From contig JAFIFB010000085.1 in assembly GCA_020832285.1 (NCBI GenBank), positions 1-64,000 on the forward strand: a DNA stretch of 64,000 nt, read 5' to 3'. Source of the stretch: Balneolaceae bacterium (GTDB lineage: Bacteria; Bacteroidota; Rhodothermia; Balneolales; Balneolaceae). A model generated the notes under the pieces. The model was not told the DNA's origin. It was given only the letters and a program-made list of their open reading frames with translations, and made no database searches. Below, in pieces: positions 7,794 through 18,123 of the stretch (position 1 is its first letter; the number at the start of each line of letters is the position of its first letter). The position numbers were made by a program, and so were the translations under genes.

Positions 7794-9146
7794 CTACACA
7801 TGCCCCTGGGCAATCATCGCATCGGCTACTTTTATGAATCCGGCAATGTTTGCTCCGTCTACGTAATTGATGGAATCGCCGTTTTTGCCGTGTTCAACAC
7901 ATTTTTCATGGATGGTTTTCATAATCTCCACAAGTTTTTCATCCACATCATCAAAACTCCAGGAGAGACGTTTGGCGTTCTGAGTCATTTCAAGTCCGCT
8001 CACTGCCACACCACCCGCGTTCGACGCTTTGCCGGGACCATACAGAATTCCGGCATCGTGAAACACCTTCACTGCTTTATCGGTGCAGGGCATATTTGCA
8101 CCTTCGGCCACACAGATAACATCATTTTTGCAGAGTGATTCCGCATCCTCTTTTTCGATTTCGTTTTCAGTGGCACAGGGCAGTGCAACATCACAATCCA
8201 CTCCCCAAGGTTTTCCTTCACTGAACTCGCAATCGTATTTCTCAGCATACTCTTTAATGCGCCCTCTTTTTTCGTTTTTCAGTTTTTTTATGAATTCAAA
8301 TTTCTCCTCATCAATGCCTTCATCATCAACAATAAAACCGCCTGAATCGGAGAGGGTTACCACTTTTGCACCGAATTCTATCGCCTTTTTACAGGCAAAC
8401 TGGGCTACATTTCCAGACCCTGAAATCACCACGGTTTTTCCTTCGATGGAATCGTCTTTTTGCTTCAGCATTTCCTCAACAAAATAGAGCAGTCCGTACC
8501 CTGTGGCCTGCATCCGGACTTTGCTGCCTCCATAAGCCAAGCCTTTGCCAGTCAGAACACCAGTGAACTCGGCCGTTAATCGTTTGTACTGGCCAAACAT
8601 ATAACCAACCTCTCGCTCTCCCACACCAATATCCCCTGCAGGAACGTCAGTGTCGCTCGAAAGATAACGGAAAAGCTCGTTCATAAAACTTTGGCAAAAC
8701 CGCATGATTTCTCCGTCTGACTTGCCCCCCGGATTAAAATCGGATCCGCCCTTTCCTCCACCCAGTGGCAGGCCGGTAAGTGAATTTTTGAAAGTCTGCT
8801 CAAATGCCAAAAATTTGATAATGCTTAGATTCACGGAAGGATGAAACCTCAACCCACCCTTGTACGGACCCAAAGCACTGTTAAACTGAACCCTGTAGCC
8901 GCGATTTACCTGGTACTTGCCGTCGCCATCTTCCCAGGGCACGCGGAACATCACCATACGTTCCGGTTCAATCAATCGTTCCAGCAACCCGCTTCGCTGA
9001 TATTTTTCATTCTCCTTTACAAAAGGCACTACCGATTCCATTACCTCCTGCACAGCCTGCTGAAATTCGGTTTGATCGGGATCCCGTTCTTTAACGAGAT
9101 TAACGATAGCGTCGAGGGAAATGGATTCTAATGTTAGGTCAGACAT
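7794..9146 (-). CDS. gdhA: NADP-specific glutamate dehydrogenase
   Basis: A 450-residue hexameric-type glutamate dehydrogenase interconverting 2-oxoglutarate plus ammonium and glutamate. Motifs are YKGGLRFHP (Lys96), the substrate-binding LPLGGGKGGSDFNP (Lys132), PAGDIGVG, and the Rossmann VVISGSGNVAQ. The length matches bacterial NADP-type enzymes used for ammonium assimilation; cofactor choice is inferred. The start lies only 4 bases after the P-type ATPase stop, so the two form one transcript with the ATPase first. Confidence 0.93.
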   Translation of the reverse strand: MSDLTLESISLDAIVNLVKERDPDQTEFQQAVQEVMESVVPFVKENEKYQRSGLLERLIEPERMVMFRVPWEDGDGKYQVNRGYRVQFNSALGPYKGGLRFHPSVNLSIIKFLAFEQTFKNSLTGLPLGGGKGGSDFNPGGKSDGEIMRFCQSFMNELFRYLSSDTDVPAGDIGVGEREVGYMFGQYKRLTAEFTGVLTGKGLAYGGSKVRMQATGYGLLYFVEEMLKQKDDSIEGKTVVISGSGNVAQFACKKAIEFGAKVVTLSDSGGFIVDDEGIDEEKFEFIKKLKNEKRGRIKEYAEKYDCEFSEGKPWGVDCDVALPCATENEIEKEDAESLCKNDVICVAEGANMPCTDKAVKVFHDAGILYGPGKASNAGGVAVSGLEMTQNAKRLSWSFDDVDEKLVEIMKTIHEKCVEHGKNGDSINYVDGANIAGFIKVADAMIAQGHV

Positions 9147-9150
9147 ATTT

Positions 9151-11889
9151 TTACTTTAAGTTATGTGTTTTGTCACTCCATTGTTTCTTCAATTTTCTGA
9201 GCCTTCTTTGGCCCAGGAAATACTTTTCCACCTCCACCATCAAAAACACGAGAAATCCTCCACCTAATGGGAAAATCCAGTACCAGGCAGTGTGCGGAGC
9301 TGTGCCAAACCACTCATTCATAAATGGCGCATACGTAAAGATGAGCTGGAAAACGATGAGCACGCCAACCGCGTAGAATGCATATTTGTTATTGAAGAAT
9401 CCGGCCCCAATCGAGGGTTCGTGCATCCGCCTGCAATTGAACAGGTAGAATAGCTGCCCGGCCACAAGGGTGTTTACGGCGATGGTTCGGGCGTCTTCAA
9501 TGTCATATCCGTTATCTTTTAGCCAGTAATAAAGTGAAAGCGTAAGACCGCCAATCAGAAACGAAACAAACCCAACCCGCCAAAGAAAATAGCCACCCAG
9601 AATTGGTGCATCAGTGGCTCTTGGCGGACGCTTCATTACTCCCTTTTCACTCGGTTCAAAAGAGAGTGCCAGTGCAAGTGTTACAGCCGTAACCATGTTC
9701 ACCCAAAGAATCTGTACAGGTGTAATCGGCATGGTGATTCCCATTATTACAGCCGCCATAATCACGAATGACTCAGCACCGTTCGTAGGCAGGATAAATA
9801 GAATGGCCTTGCGAAGGTTGTCGTAAATTGTGCGGCCTTCCTCCACAGCGTTGGCTATAGAAGCAAAGTTGTCATCAGCCAAAACCATCTCGGAGGCCTC
9901 CTTGGTCACCTCTGTTCCTTTGATTCCCATCGCGATTCCCACATCGGCGCGTTTTAGTGCAGGTGCATCGTTCACACCGTCGCCCGTCATGGCACAGATC
10001 AACTTTTCTTGCTGAAGGGCTTTCACGAGGCGTAGTTTATGTTCAGGACTTGTGCGCGCAAAAATATCGTACTCTAAAACGGCTTTGCGAAGATCATCAT
10101 CATTCATCTTCTCCAGTTCGGCACCGCTGATGGCTTTTTTGCCATCACCAATGCCAATCTCTTTCCCGATGGCCCGTGCGGTGATCAGGTGGTCTCCAGT
10201 GATCATTTTTACGCTGATTCCGGCATTATGGCAGATTTTTATCGCTTCGATGGCTTCATCGCGTGGAGGATCAATCAACCCAATCACTCCAAGAAAAATC
10301 AACCCGCTATGCACATCATCATGATCAATGTTGGTTAAATCATCATCCACAAACTTCAGGGCGGCAGCAATCAGGCGCTGGCCGTTATCCGCCTTTTTCT
10401 CCATCTCCTTTTCCCAGTATTCTTTGTCGATCTGCTCTTCACCATCGGCGGTGCGCTGTTTTTCACACAGGTCCATCAGAACTTCCGGGGCGCCCTTCAC
10501 ATACATCACCTTTTTTCCTTCCACATCGTTTAACGTGGCCATGAAACGGTGATCCGATTCAAATGGAATATGATCAATCCGTTTCGGCTCAAACTCCTTA
10601 AAACCGGCTTTGTACGCCAGGGTGATCAGTGAGCCTTCGGTGGGATCGCCATTCAACACCCACTCATCACCTTCTTGTTTGATGGTGGCATCGTTACAAA
10701 CCCGAACGGCCTTTACCACTTCTGAGAGCAGGCTGTCGTTTTTCACATCCACCGTTTCGCCCTCTTTTTTAATAGAGCCTTCGGGTTGATAGCCTACTCC
10801 TTCAATTGAATAAGAAGCTTCGGATGTTACCAGTGTTGTGGCGGTCATCTCGTTTCGGGTAAGAGTCCCCGTTTTATCGGAGCAGATTACGGCCACAGAG
10901 CCGAGAGTTTCCACGGAGGGAAGTTTACGAATGATGGCATTGCGTTTTGCCATCGCCTGCACACCCACGGCCAGGGTAATGGTCATGATCGCAGGGAGGC
11001 CCTCAGGAATGGCGGCTACAGCCAGCGAAATTACGATTAGGAAAAGCTCGTCAACTGAATAGTCGCGCAGGAAATAGCCCAGTGCAAAAAAGAGTGCTGT
11101 GAGGGCAACAATTACAATAGATAGAATTCTTCCGAACTCATCAATCTGGCGCAGCAACGGTGTGGTAATTTTGTCCACATCGCTCATCATCTGTTTTATT
11201 TTGCCAAGCTCGGTGCTGCTGCCGGTTTCTGCCACTACACCCAGTGCCCGTCCGTTCACAACAGAAGTGCCTGAAAATGCCATGCATTTCTGATCACCCG
11301 GCACAGCTCCTTCTTCTGCAGGTTTAATCGTTTTCTCAACCGCAACCGACTCGCCAGTGAGTGCAGATTCTTCAACCCTGAAATTCCTTACATCGATGAG
11401 GCGCAGATCTGCAGGTACTTTATCACCAGATTGCAGGGCTACCACATCTCCGGGCACCAATTTTTCGGCATCAATCTCTTTCCGTGTACCATCGCGGATT
11501 ACATTTGCCTCCAGCGAGAGCATTTTTTTGATACTTTCCAGCGCCTTTTCCGCCTTTCCCTCCTGTACATAACCGATTATGGCATTAATGAGTATTACGG
11601 CTACAATCACCCAGGTATCAATCCAGTGGTCGAGCAGAGCGGTAATCACCGCTGCCACTATCAGTACATAGATCAGTACGTTGTGGAAGTGCATCAAAAA
11701 TTGAACGAGGGCTGATTTCTTTTTTCCTTCCGGCAGTTTGTTGGGTCCGTACTTTTCAAGCCGATCAGCAGCTTCATCCTCAGATAGCCCCCCTTCCTTC
11801 GTCGATAACTGTTCGAGTACCGAATCAACTGACAGGCTGTACCATTTTATTTTCTCTTTTTCAATTTCATTATTTACTTGGTCGCTCAT
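9151..11889 (-). CDS. P2-type cation-transporting ATPase (CtpF/PacL-like)
   Basis: A 912-residue P-type ATPase. The actuator motif TGES is at 178-181, the M4 ion-site PEGLP at 295-299, the phosphorylated Asp338 in DKTGTLT, and the hinge motif [12 protein letters not shown] is present. About ten membrane segments are predicted, four of them after the P domain. The M6 sequence [18 protein letters not shown] resembles the CtpF-like branch rather than classic Ca pumps (NLVTDGLPA), so the ion (Ca, Na or other) is uncertain. It is the first gene of a two-gene unit with gdhA. A 17-base palindrome lies about 150 bases upstream. Confidence 0.85.
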   Translation of the reverse strand: MSDQVNNEIEKEKIKWYSLSVDSVLEQLSTKEGGLSEDEAADRLEKYGPNKLPEGKKKSALVQFLMHFHNVLIYVLIVAAVITALLDHWIDTWVIVAVILINAIIGYVQEGKAEKALESIKKMLSLEANVIRDGTRKEIDAEKLVPGDVVALQSGDKVPADLRLIDVRNFRVEESALTGESVAVEKTIKPAEEGAVPGDQKCMAFSGTSVVNGRALGVVAETGSSTELGKIKQMMSDVDKITTPLLRQIDEFGRILSIVIVALTALFFALGYFLRDYSVDELFLIVISLAVAAIPEGLPAIMTITLAVGVQAMAKRNAIIRKLPSVETLGSVAVICSDKTGTLTRNEMTATTLVTSEASYSIEGVGYQPEGSIKKEGETVDVKNDSLLSEVVKAVRVCNDATIKQEGDEWVLNGDPTEGSLITLAYKAGFKEFEPKRIDHIPFESDHRFMATLNDVEGKKVMYVKGAPEVLMDLCEKQRTADGEEQIDKEYWEKEMEKKADNGQRLIAAALKFVDDDLTNIDHDDVHSGLIFLGVIGLIDPPRDEAIEAIKICHNAGISVKMITGDHLITARAIGKEIGIGDGKKAISGAELEKMNDDDLRKAVLEYDIFARTSPEHKLRLVKALQQEKLICAMTGDGVNDAPALKRADVGIAMGIKGTEVTKEASEMVLADDNFASIANAVEEGRTIYDNLRKAILFILPTNGAESFVIMAAVIMGITMPITPVQILWVNMVTAVTLALALSFEPSEKGVMKRPPRATDAPILGGYFLWRVGFVSFLIGGLTLSLYYWLKDNGYDIEDARTIAVNTLVAGQLFYLFNCRRMHEPSIGAGFFNNKYAFYAVGVLIVFQLIFTYAPFMNEWFGTAPHTAWYWIFPLGGGFLVFLMVEVEKYFLGQRRLRKLKKQWSDKTHNLK

Positions 11890-12253
11890 CAGCGCTGCGT
11901 TTTCTAATTTTTTTAAATTTGTTTTTTTTAATCGATTTGAGTTAACCTGAATTATTCACCAAGCCCACTTAAAAATTGCACAGTAAAAAATACTTGAGTT
12001 TAAATTTTCATTGTATTTTCAACTAAATAATCGTTTTATATGACTTTAAAAGTCATTCAATAATAATTTGTGAATAATACAGATTAAAATCCCATTGAAA
12101 CAATGAACGGTACATCATAGTAAGTATCTATAGTCAAAAACCTTTAGAGTAAAACCATTAAACAATGATGATATCTAGTTTGGCCTAATAAATAGCCTGA
12201 CGTAATAAAAAAGGTTCATTTTATCGCAAAAGAACACTAACTAATCCATTAAT
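11890..12253. other. Divergent intergenic region, AT-rich
   Basis: It separates the minus-strand ATPase-gdhA unit from the plus-strand gene at 12254 and must carry promoters in both directions. It is very AT-rich, with no gene and no terminator visible. The one distinctive site is the palindrome at 12040-12056. Confidence 0.5.
12040..12056. promoter_or_regulatory. Perfect palindrome ATGACTTTAAAAGTCAT
   Basis: Eight-base arms ATGACTTT and AAAGTCAT around one A. It sits in the divergent promoter region about 150 bases before the ATPase start and 200 before the plus-strand gene. The shape is that of a homodimeric regulator operator. The regulator is unknown. Confidence 0.4.
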
Positions 12254-12703
12254 ATGAAGACAAAAATGATAAAGCTCATAATCTGCAGTTTCATACTATC
12301 ACTTGCCATCCAGGTAAATGCGAACGCACAATCTAATAGTCTCACAACTATTATTAAGCAACATTTTAATGAAACCGTTCAAAATGTAAAAAGTACGGAT
12401 GATGCTGAACAGAAAAGAGTGCATCTCGAAAATTCATTTTCTGATATCTTAATCGCAATTGACCGGGTTGAAAAATCTTCAAGCCTGGATGAGGAAGATG
12501 CAGAACAATTGGCAGCCTTAAAGGCATTAGTTTCTGATAAATTAAACCAATTGAACGGCATTGACGGATATGATGAAATTCAGGATGAAGATCTTGATGA
12601 TTTTACTGATTACTCCCAGCAGGATATGGAACAGGCCAATCGCAATATAACCATAAGTCTGACGACGGCACTGCTGATTGTGATTATTCTGTTGCTGCTC
12701 TGA
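12254..12703 (+). CDS. Small exported protein with C-terminal membrane anchor
   Basis: A 149-residue protein that I do not recognise. Residues 1-26 form a signal peptide (cleavage near ANAQS). The middle is an acidic, helical region with Glu/Asp-rich stretches. The last 18 residues are a hydrophobic anchor (ITISLTTALLIVIILLLL). The arrangement predicts a periplasmic helical domain tethered to the inner membrane. The next gene starts about 84 bases downstream in the same direction, so they may be coexpressed. Confidence 0.65.
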   Translation: MKTKMIKLIICSFILSLAIQVNANAQSNSLTTIIKQHFNETVQNVKSTDDAEQKRVHLENSFSDILIAIDRVEKSSSLDEEDAEQLAALKALVSDKLNQLNGIDGYDEIQDEDLDDFTDYSQQDMEQANRNITISLTTALLIVIILLLL

Positions 12704-12786
12704 TACTCCTAAAATCCGGGGCTGCTTTAAAACTCAAAATGCCGATATGAAACATCAAAACTGGATAAGTAATTAAAGTGGCCCTG

Positions 12787-13854
12787 ATGAAAAATAATAA
12801 TCTTGTGATCCGAAATTTTTTTACTGCCACTCTTCTCACATTTGTATTTGGATGCAGCCACTCATCTATAATAACCGAGAGAGAAGACGTTCAAGGTCCT
12901 GAATCAGACTATTCGGTGATTATTGTTATTCATGGTGATTCGGATTATTTGTATCACACCGCCGAAGGAATGCCTGTTCAGGCCAATGAAAAAGCATTGG
13001 AGATGGCCCTAGATATTGCCAGAAAAGGGAAAAAGGGAGAGTTTTTCATTATCCATCAACAGCCCAAAAAACGTTTTATGTATATGATCTCGCGGCGCAG
13101 CAGCGAATTATATCATTTCAAAAATGGTGAGATTTTTCAACATGTAAAATACAGGAATGAAGCAGATGATGAGCCGTTTCTAAGTACAGAAGCTCATCTC
13201 TACCGTGAACTGTCCGGGTCACCGCAGATTGAGAACCGGCAGCTTTATTTTCTCTACTTTGGACATGAAATTCCGGTTGAAGGTAAGAGCAGGTATTTTT
13301 CGAGCCGTCCCAAAATGACGGTTAATACGGAAAGTTTTGCCTCAGGGCTGCAGAAATTTTTGAATAATAATGAATCGTTTGGCTTGGTTACTCTATCAAC
13401 GTGCAGTAACGGAACCCCTCAAATGGCCAGACACCTGTCTCCATTTACACATTATCTGCTCGCGTCACCTCAAAATCTGCATCTTTCATACTTCAATATC
13501 GGGAAACTGAATCGGCTTGAATCAAACCCGAAAATTTCTCCGGATGAGGTTGCAGCAGCTATGGCAAAACAGAGTTATCAGCGCCTTTCGGATACCATTC
13601 AGACTGTGGTTTCCCTGAGTATTTACGATCTGGAGAAAACAGCAGATTATCTGGAAGGGTTTTATTTAAAGTATGAACGGCATTTGTCAGAAAATCAGCC
13701 GAACCTTTACCGGGAAAACATCGATTGTGGCGGGCTTCCATTTTTTGATAAGGAGAAATACACTGTTGGAGTTACTACTTTTTTTCGTGCACCCCGTTTC
13801 GGTTCACAGGCATCAGGAGAAGATCATTCCGGATGGGGTTGCAAGGGGAAATAA
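12787..13854 (+). CDS. Lipoprotein resembling clostripain (C11, clan CD) peptidase
   Basis: About 355 residues from the ATG at 12787; a GTG at 12778 would add three. Residues 1-23 are a lipoprotein signal ending FVFGC, so Cys23 would be lipidated. A clan CD layout is visible: a hydrophobic block ending YFGHE gives a candidate catalytic His, and after about 60 residues a hydrophobic block ending LSTCSNG gives a candidate Cys. The stretch VSLSIYDLEKTADYL resembles the post-catalytic segment of C11 peptidases. Canonical His-Gly and Asp/Ala-Cys are not matched exactly, so it may be diverged or inactive. Confidence 0.5.
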   Translation: MKNNNLVIRNFFTATLLTFVFGCSHSSIITEREDVQGPESDYSVIIVIHGDSDYLYHTAEGMPVQANEKALEMALDIARKGKKGEFFIIHQQPKKRFMYMISRRSSELYHFKNGEIFQHVKYRNEADDEPFLSTEAHLYRELSGSPQIENRQLYFLYFGHEIPVEGKSRYFSSRPKMTVNTESFASGLQKFLNNNESFGLVTLSTCSNGTPQMARHLSPFTHYLLASPQNLHLSYFNIGKLNRLESNPKISPDEVAAAMAKQSYQRLSDTIQTVVSLSIYDLEKTADYLEGFYLKYERHLSENQPNLYRENIDCGGLPFFDKEKYTVGVTTFFRAPRFGSQASGEDHSGWGCKGK

Positions 13855-14003
13855 AAGTCGTACTGAATTTCTGATCTCTGTTTTGAACAACTTATTTCTT
13901 ATGTTTAAGGCTAAGCCTGAATTATTCACAATTTCAACTTCACCTTGCCCGCAATAAATACTTTGGTGTTTAATTCAGGTAAAACTAAATCTAATATTTA
14001 GCT

Positions 14004-14891
14004 ATGCGATATCTTTCCTTTTTATTCATATTGATGATTTTTACAGCAGCGTGCACTTCTGATGAGATTGAGGAGCTGACTGACTATCCCAATTCGCACC
14101 TCTTGATCGAAGCAGAAGAGCTGTTCGAAAAGCTGCGAACTGAAAATATTTTACTTATTGACGCCCGAGAAGAGACCGGAGATACTCTCTTGCCCGGAGC
14201 GACACATTTTGCTGCGATTTCCGAATTGACTGAACCTGATTATGCGGTGGACCATTTCCTGATTGGGCCGGATACATTCCAGGAAAAAATGCGGGGGCTG
14301 GGTCTTAACTACGATAGCCGGGTGGTTATATATGATGATGGAAACCATCTCTCGGCCGCACGCCTCTTTTATGCACTGGATTATTACGGATTTTCAAATA
14401 CTTCACTGCTTCACGGTGGCCTCCAGAGCTGGCTTGCTCATGACCTTCCGCTGGGAACTGATTTCATGACGAACCAGCCGGGAAATTTCAGTTTTGATGC
14501 ACAAGAAGCCCGCTTTTGTGATTTTGAATATATAGTAGAAGCAGCTAATTCACCCGATAAAATTGTATTTGATGTTCGCTCTGCTGATGAATATACCGGT
14601 GAAGATAAACGTGCAGAATTTGCCGGACACATCCCTAATGCAGTAAACCTTGAATGGAATAAAGTACTGGAAACAGACGGTATACCATATTTTTTGCCTG
14701 CCCGTGAAATTCAAAGGCAATATACAGAACTTGGCATTACACCGGATAAAGAAGTGATTCCGCACTGCCACACTAACGTTCGGGGTTCACACGCATATTT
14801 TACACTTCGTTTGATGGGGTATGACTCGGTACGCCCGTATGAAGGCTCCTGGTCGGAATATGGTAACCGGCCCGATGCAATTGTGCAGTAA
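14004..14891 (+). CDS. Two-domain sulfurtransferase (rhodanese-like) lipoprotein
   Basis: A 295-residue protein with a lipobox near residue 17 (MIFTAACTS), so it is probably attached to a membrane facing the periplasm. It has two rhodanese domains. The first (about 28-160) lacks an active-site Cys, and the second (about 170-290) carries it in the loop HCHTNVRGS, followed by the conserved EGSWSEYGN. This matches thiosulfate/3-mercaptopyruvate sulfurtransferases of the SseA type; the donor cannot be predicted. The HD-domain gene follows after 6 bases, so the two are cotranscribed. Confidence 0.8.
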   Translation: MRYLSFLFILMIFTAACTSDEIEELTDYPNSHLLIEAEELFEKLRTENILLIDAREETGDTLLPGATHFAAISELTEPDYAVDHFLIGPDTFQEKMRGLGLNYDSRVVIYDDGNHLSAARLFYALDYYGFSNTSLLHGGLQSWLAHDLPLGTDFMTNQPGNFSFDAQEARFCDFEYIVEAANSPDKIVFDVRSADEYTGEDKRAEFAGHIPNAVNLEWNKVLETDGIPYFLPAREIQRQYTELGITPDKEVIPHCHTNVRGSHAYFTLRLMGYDSVRPYEGSWSEYGNRPDAIVQ

Positions 14892-14897
14892 TTCCGT

Positions 14898-15557
14898 ATG
14901 ATGAGACCTGATACGCTTCGGCAACTCGAAATAAAATGCCGTGAATTCATCAATAGCAGGGAATCGGGAGAGGACAGTGCTCACGACCTGGCACATGTAC
15001 AACGGGTTGTTTCTAATGCCAGGATGCTGCTTCAAAAAGAAATAGCTGATGAAGAAATAGTTGTTGCTGCAGCGTGGCTTCACGATTGTGTGATTCTGCC
15101 GAAAGATCATCCCAAACGGGCAAAAGCTTCGGCCTTGGCTGCTGAGCAGGCTCTGAATTTCCTGAAGTTAAATAAATTCCCCGTAAGCAAACTTGCCGGT
15201 GTGGCACATGCGATTGAGGCACACAGTTTTTCTGCGGGGATTGTTGCGGAAACGACTGAGGCGAAAATCGTTCAGGATGCCGATCGTTTGGATGCTCTTG
15301 GTGCTATCGGAATAGCGCGCTGTCTGATGGTGGGGGGACAATTGGGCCGTCCTCTCTATAATTCGGAAGACCCTTTTTGTGAAAATCGAAGTCCCGATGA
15401 TTCAGAGTGGACAATCGATCATTTTTACACGAAACTGTTCAAGCTTCCCGAAGTAATGAATACCTCCGCTGCACGTGAAGTAGCTGTAAAAAGGGTTGAT
15501 TTTATGAGGAGTTATCTTGACAAACTGAGAGGAGAAACCGGGGGTAATGAACTCTGA
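14898..15557 (+). CDS. HD-domain metal-dependent phosphohydrolase
   Basis: A 219-residue cytoplasmic protein. HD-family metal ligands are seen in order: DLAHVQRV (first His), WLHDCV (His-Asp) and a later AHAIEAHSF followed by VQDADRLDA. This is the YedJ-like group of predicted phosphohydrolases, whose substrate is usually unknown. It starts 6 bases after the rhodanese gene, with adjacent ATG codons at 14898 and 14901, and ends 4 bases before the convergent kinase gene. Confidence 0.8.
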   Translation: MMRPDTLRQLEIKCREFINSRESGEDSAHDLAHVQRVVSNARMLLQKEIADEEIVVAAAWLHDCVILPKDHPKRAKASALAAEQALNFLKLNKFPVSKLAGVAHAIEAHSFSAGIVAETTEAKIVQDADRLDALGAIGIARCLMVGGQLGRPLYNSEDPFCENRSPDDSEWTIDHFYTKLFKLPEVMNTSAAREVAVKRVDFMRSYLDKLRGETGGNEL

Positions 15558-15561
15558 ACGA

Positions 15562-17715
15562 TTACTCAGCAGCAATTTTACTTCTCTTTTTTTCGGTTGA
15601 TTTTTTGAGAGTGATGATAAAACTGGTGCCCTTGCCTGGTTCGCTTTCCACCCTGATTGTACCTCCCTGCTTCTCAACAAATTCCCGGCAAATCGACAAA
15701 CCGAGTCCTGTACCCATTTCGCCCATAGTTCCCTGCGTGGCAAAATGAAACGGTTTGAAAATTTCCTTCTGCTGTTTTGGGTCAATTCCCTGACCGGTAT
15801 CCTCAACCGATAATTCAAGGTGACCGTTAATCTCTTTTGTGAGTACGGTTATCCGGTCGCCCTGTTCGACATATTTCACCGCATTCGATAGCAAATTTCG
15901 TAGTACTACTCGCATCATGTGTACATCAGCCAGGGCAGTTATATTCTCATCGGTAAAGTTCTGCACATGCACTCCCTTACTCTGGGCACTTTTGCTGATT
16001 TCGTGTATTGCATTCTCAACCAACTTTTCCATAGAGACTACTTTGAGATCTGCTTCAATTCCCTCTTTATGGCTTTGGGCCCATTCCAGATAGTTGGTCA
16101 AAGTGTTGATGCCCTGCTGCAACTGAAAATCAATCTGGTTCAGAGCTGAATCGATGTCTTTCTTTTCCAAAATATTCTCACGAATCATGTATACTACTCC
16201 CTGCATATTCGACAGCGGAGTGCGAAGGTCATGCGCCAGCACAGAGAGAAGTTTATCTTTGACAGTATTTACCTGCGATAGCTCTTCAGTTCGTTTTTGC
16301 AAAAGGTTATTAGCTTTTTTCTTTTTTCGATACAAAACAAAGACCATAATCAGCACAAGAACAATCACAGCCAAAAGTGAGGAAACGATCAGCGTATGCC
16401 GCTGCTGTGCTTCCATGGATTTCTCAAGAATCTCGCGGTTTTCCCGTTCAATTCGCAATCCCATCAAAGCCTCTTGTCTGGCTAACGCTTTTTCTCGATC
16501 GGTCCGTGCTAAACTATCCGTCATTGAAGAAAACTGCTTAAGATGTTCATAAGCCCGGAGAGTGTCACCGGCTTCTTCATAGGTTTGATAAATCCTTTCG
16601 AGGGTGGCTAAAACTGATTCGGATGCGCCGGCATTTTTAGCAATTTCAAGTGCACTTTCGTAAAGTTCCAATGCATTGTTGTACTCTCCAAGATTTCTGT
16701 AAACATCAGCCATTCCGGATTGATTGAAATAACTGCCGATCATAATATTATGTTTACGGCTCAGTTCAAGAGATTCTTCAAACAATTCCATTGCCCGGTT
16801 ATACTCTTCCATATCAATGGCCAGCATTCCCAGATTATAAATAGCCTGCATCCGCGAAAGATTATTTCCTAAACCTTCAGCAATTTCGAGTACACGAAAG
16901 TAGTTTTCCTTAGCTCTTTCAAATTCACCCATCTCCCTGTAAAGCCCGCCCAGACTCATGTGATTAGTAATCTGGTTGCTGCGATTATTAATTTGGCGGT
17001 TCATATCGAGCGCACGTTCCAGGTAATTTTCAGCAATTTCAAAATTTCCCTCATTTTTATTAATGGTGGCAATATTATCGAGCACCACGGCAACAATGAG
17101 TGTATCGTCGATCTCTTCGGCCATTTCAAGGCTATTAAGAAAATGATCCAGGGCTGACGGTATGTCACCCAGTGAACTGTAATTCAAGCCAATATTTTGG
17201 GTAATACCTATCTCCATCCGTGTCTCTCCGCGTTCAGCAGCCAAAGCACGCATATCGAGATAATATTCCAAACTCTGATGGTAATTTCCTGTCATAGCAT
17301 GAGCATTGGCAATATTATTCCCGATTTGAATTTCGTGGGGAGTATTCCTGAAATTTTCAAAATTCGGTTCTATTTCATTTAAAACAGAATCGGGCATTCC
17401 ACGATCTAAGTAGTAGTTGCTCAGGTTACTGATAGCAAATGATTTTCCCTCAATGTTATTCAAAAGTCTGGCAAGTTGAATAGCTTCATCAATCAAAGGC
17501 TTTGATTCTGCCAGTTCACCTGATTCCAGCAAGTTCTTTATTCTTTCATTCAGTTTATGCAGATAGGCCGTATCCTGTATTGCAATTTCAGTTTCTGATT
17601 TGATTTCAGGAATCGCGTTTTGTGCATAAACGATATTCCACCCAGTCATGGTTGCTAAAACTGAGCCAATTAGAAATGAGCTAAATATTTTGGTTATATG
17701 CTTCTTTTTATTCAT
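15562..17715 (-). CDS. TPR-containing sensor histidine kinase
   Basis: A 717-residue membrane kinase. A signal/membrane segment (about 12-32) is followed by at least six tetratricopeptide repeats in the periplasm (about 50-400, with repeated ALDHFLNSLEMAEE-like units). Then come a second membrane helix (about 435-455), a coiled coil, HisKA with the phosphorylated His in LAHDLRTPLSN, and the ATPase domain with N box NLLSNAVKYV and G boxes DTGQGID and GTGLGLSI. There is no receiver domain and no response regulator next to it, so the partner is elsewhere. The layout is typical of Bacteroidota-related TPR kinases. Confidence 0.88.
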   Translation of the reverse strand: MNKKKHITKIFSSFLIGSVLATMTGWNIVYAQNAIPEIKSETEIAIQDTAYLHKLNERIKNLLESGELAESKPLIDEAIQLARLLNNIEGKSFAISNLSNYYLDRGMPDSVLNEIEPNFENFRNTPHEIQIGNNIANAHAMTGNYHQSLEYYLDMRALAAERGETRMEIGITQNIGLNYSSLGDIPSALDHFLNSLEMAEEIDDTLIVAVVLDNIATINKNEGNFEIAENYLERALDMNRQINNRSNQITNHMSLGGLYREMGEFERAKENYFRVLEIAEGLGNNLSRMQAIYNLGMLAIDMEEYNRAMELFEESLELSRKHNIMIGSYFNQSGMADVYRNLGEYNNALELYESALEIAKNAGASESVLATLERIYQTYEEAGDTLRAYEHLKQFSSMTDSLARTDREKALARQEALMGLRIERENREILEKSMEAQQRHTLIVSSLLAVIVLVLIMVFVLYRKKKKANNLLQKRTEELSQVNTVKDKLLSVLAHDLRTPLSNMQGVVYMIRENILEKKDIDSALNQIDFQLQQGINTLTNYLEWAQSHKEGIEADLKVVSMEKLVENAIHEISKSAQSKGVHVQNFTDENITALADVHMMRVVLRNLLSNAVKYVEQGDRITVLTKEINGHLELSVEDTGQGIDPKQQKEIFKPFHFATQGTMGEMGTGLGLSICREFVEKQGGTIRVESEPGKGTSFIITLKKSTEKKRSKIAAE

Positions 17716-18123
17716 TCAAGCCGAATGATATTTTCATTTCAATCCCGCAAAATACTATAATTATTCAAAGTTTGAATTATAAAAAATTTTATCAAATAAA
17801 ATTGGGGGAATGAATATGATGAGCTTACAGAAACTGGTGCCTATTCCCTTTCCATATATTTGAATCACTCACGTAAGGTGATATAAGTTTGCAACTTTTC
17901 AATCGAGATTTTTAAAGCATGTATTTTAAATAGGACCAAAGTTGGTTAGAAATTTTATCAAAGAATTGTAATCTATTGTCGTGTCAAAGATAAAAAAAGG
18001 AATATCATAGAGCGAGTTTTTCGGAAAATGAGCCAATTAAATTGATTAGGATGATCCTGATCGAGTTGTCCGAAGACTCTCTTACACTTTCACGTATGAT
18101 ATGGGACTATCTTTTGAACAAGT
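17716..18123. other. AT-rich intergenic region, nothing specific seen
   Basis: 408 bases upstream of the TPR kinase and downstream of the AsmA-like gene, both on the minus strand. It presumably holds the kinase promoter. I see no gene, strong hairpin or repeat. Confidence 0.4.

Noticed and set aside
15562-17715. Complete two-component system at the TPR kinase
   Set aside because: No receiver domain or response-regulator gene is present on either side, so only an orphan kinase can be claimed.
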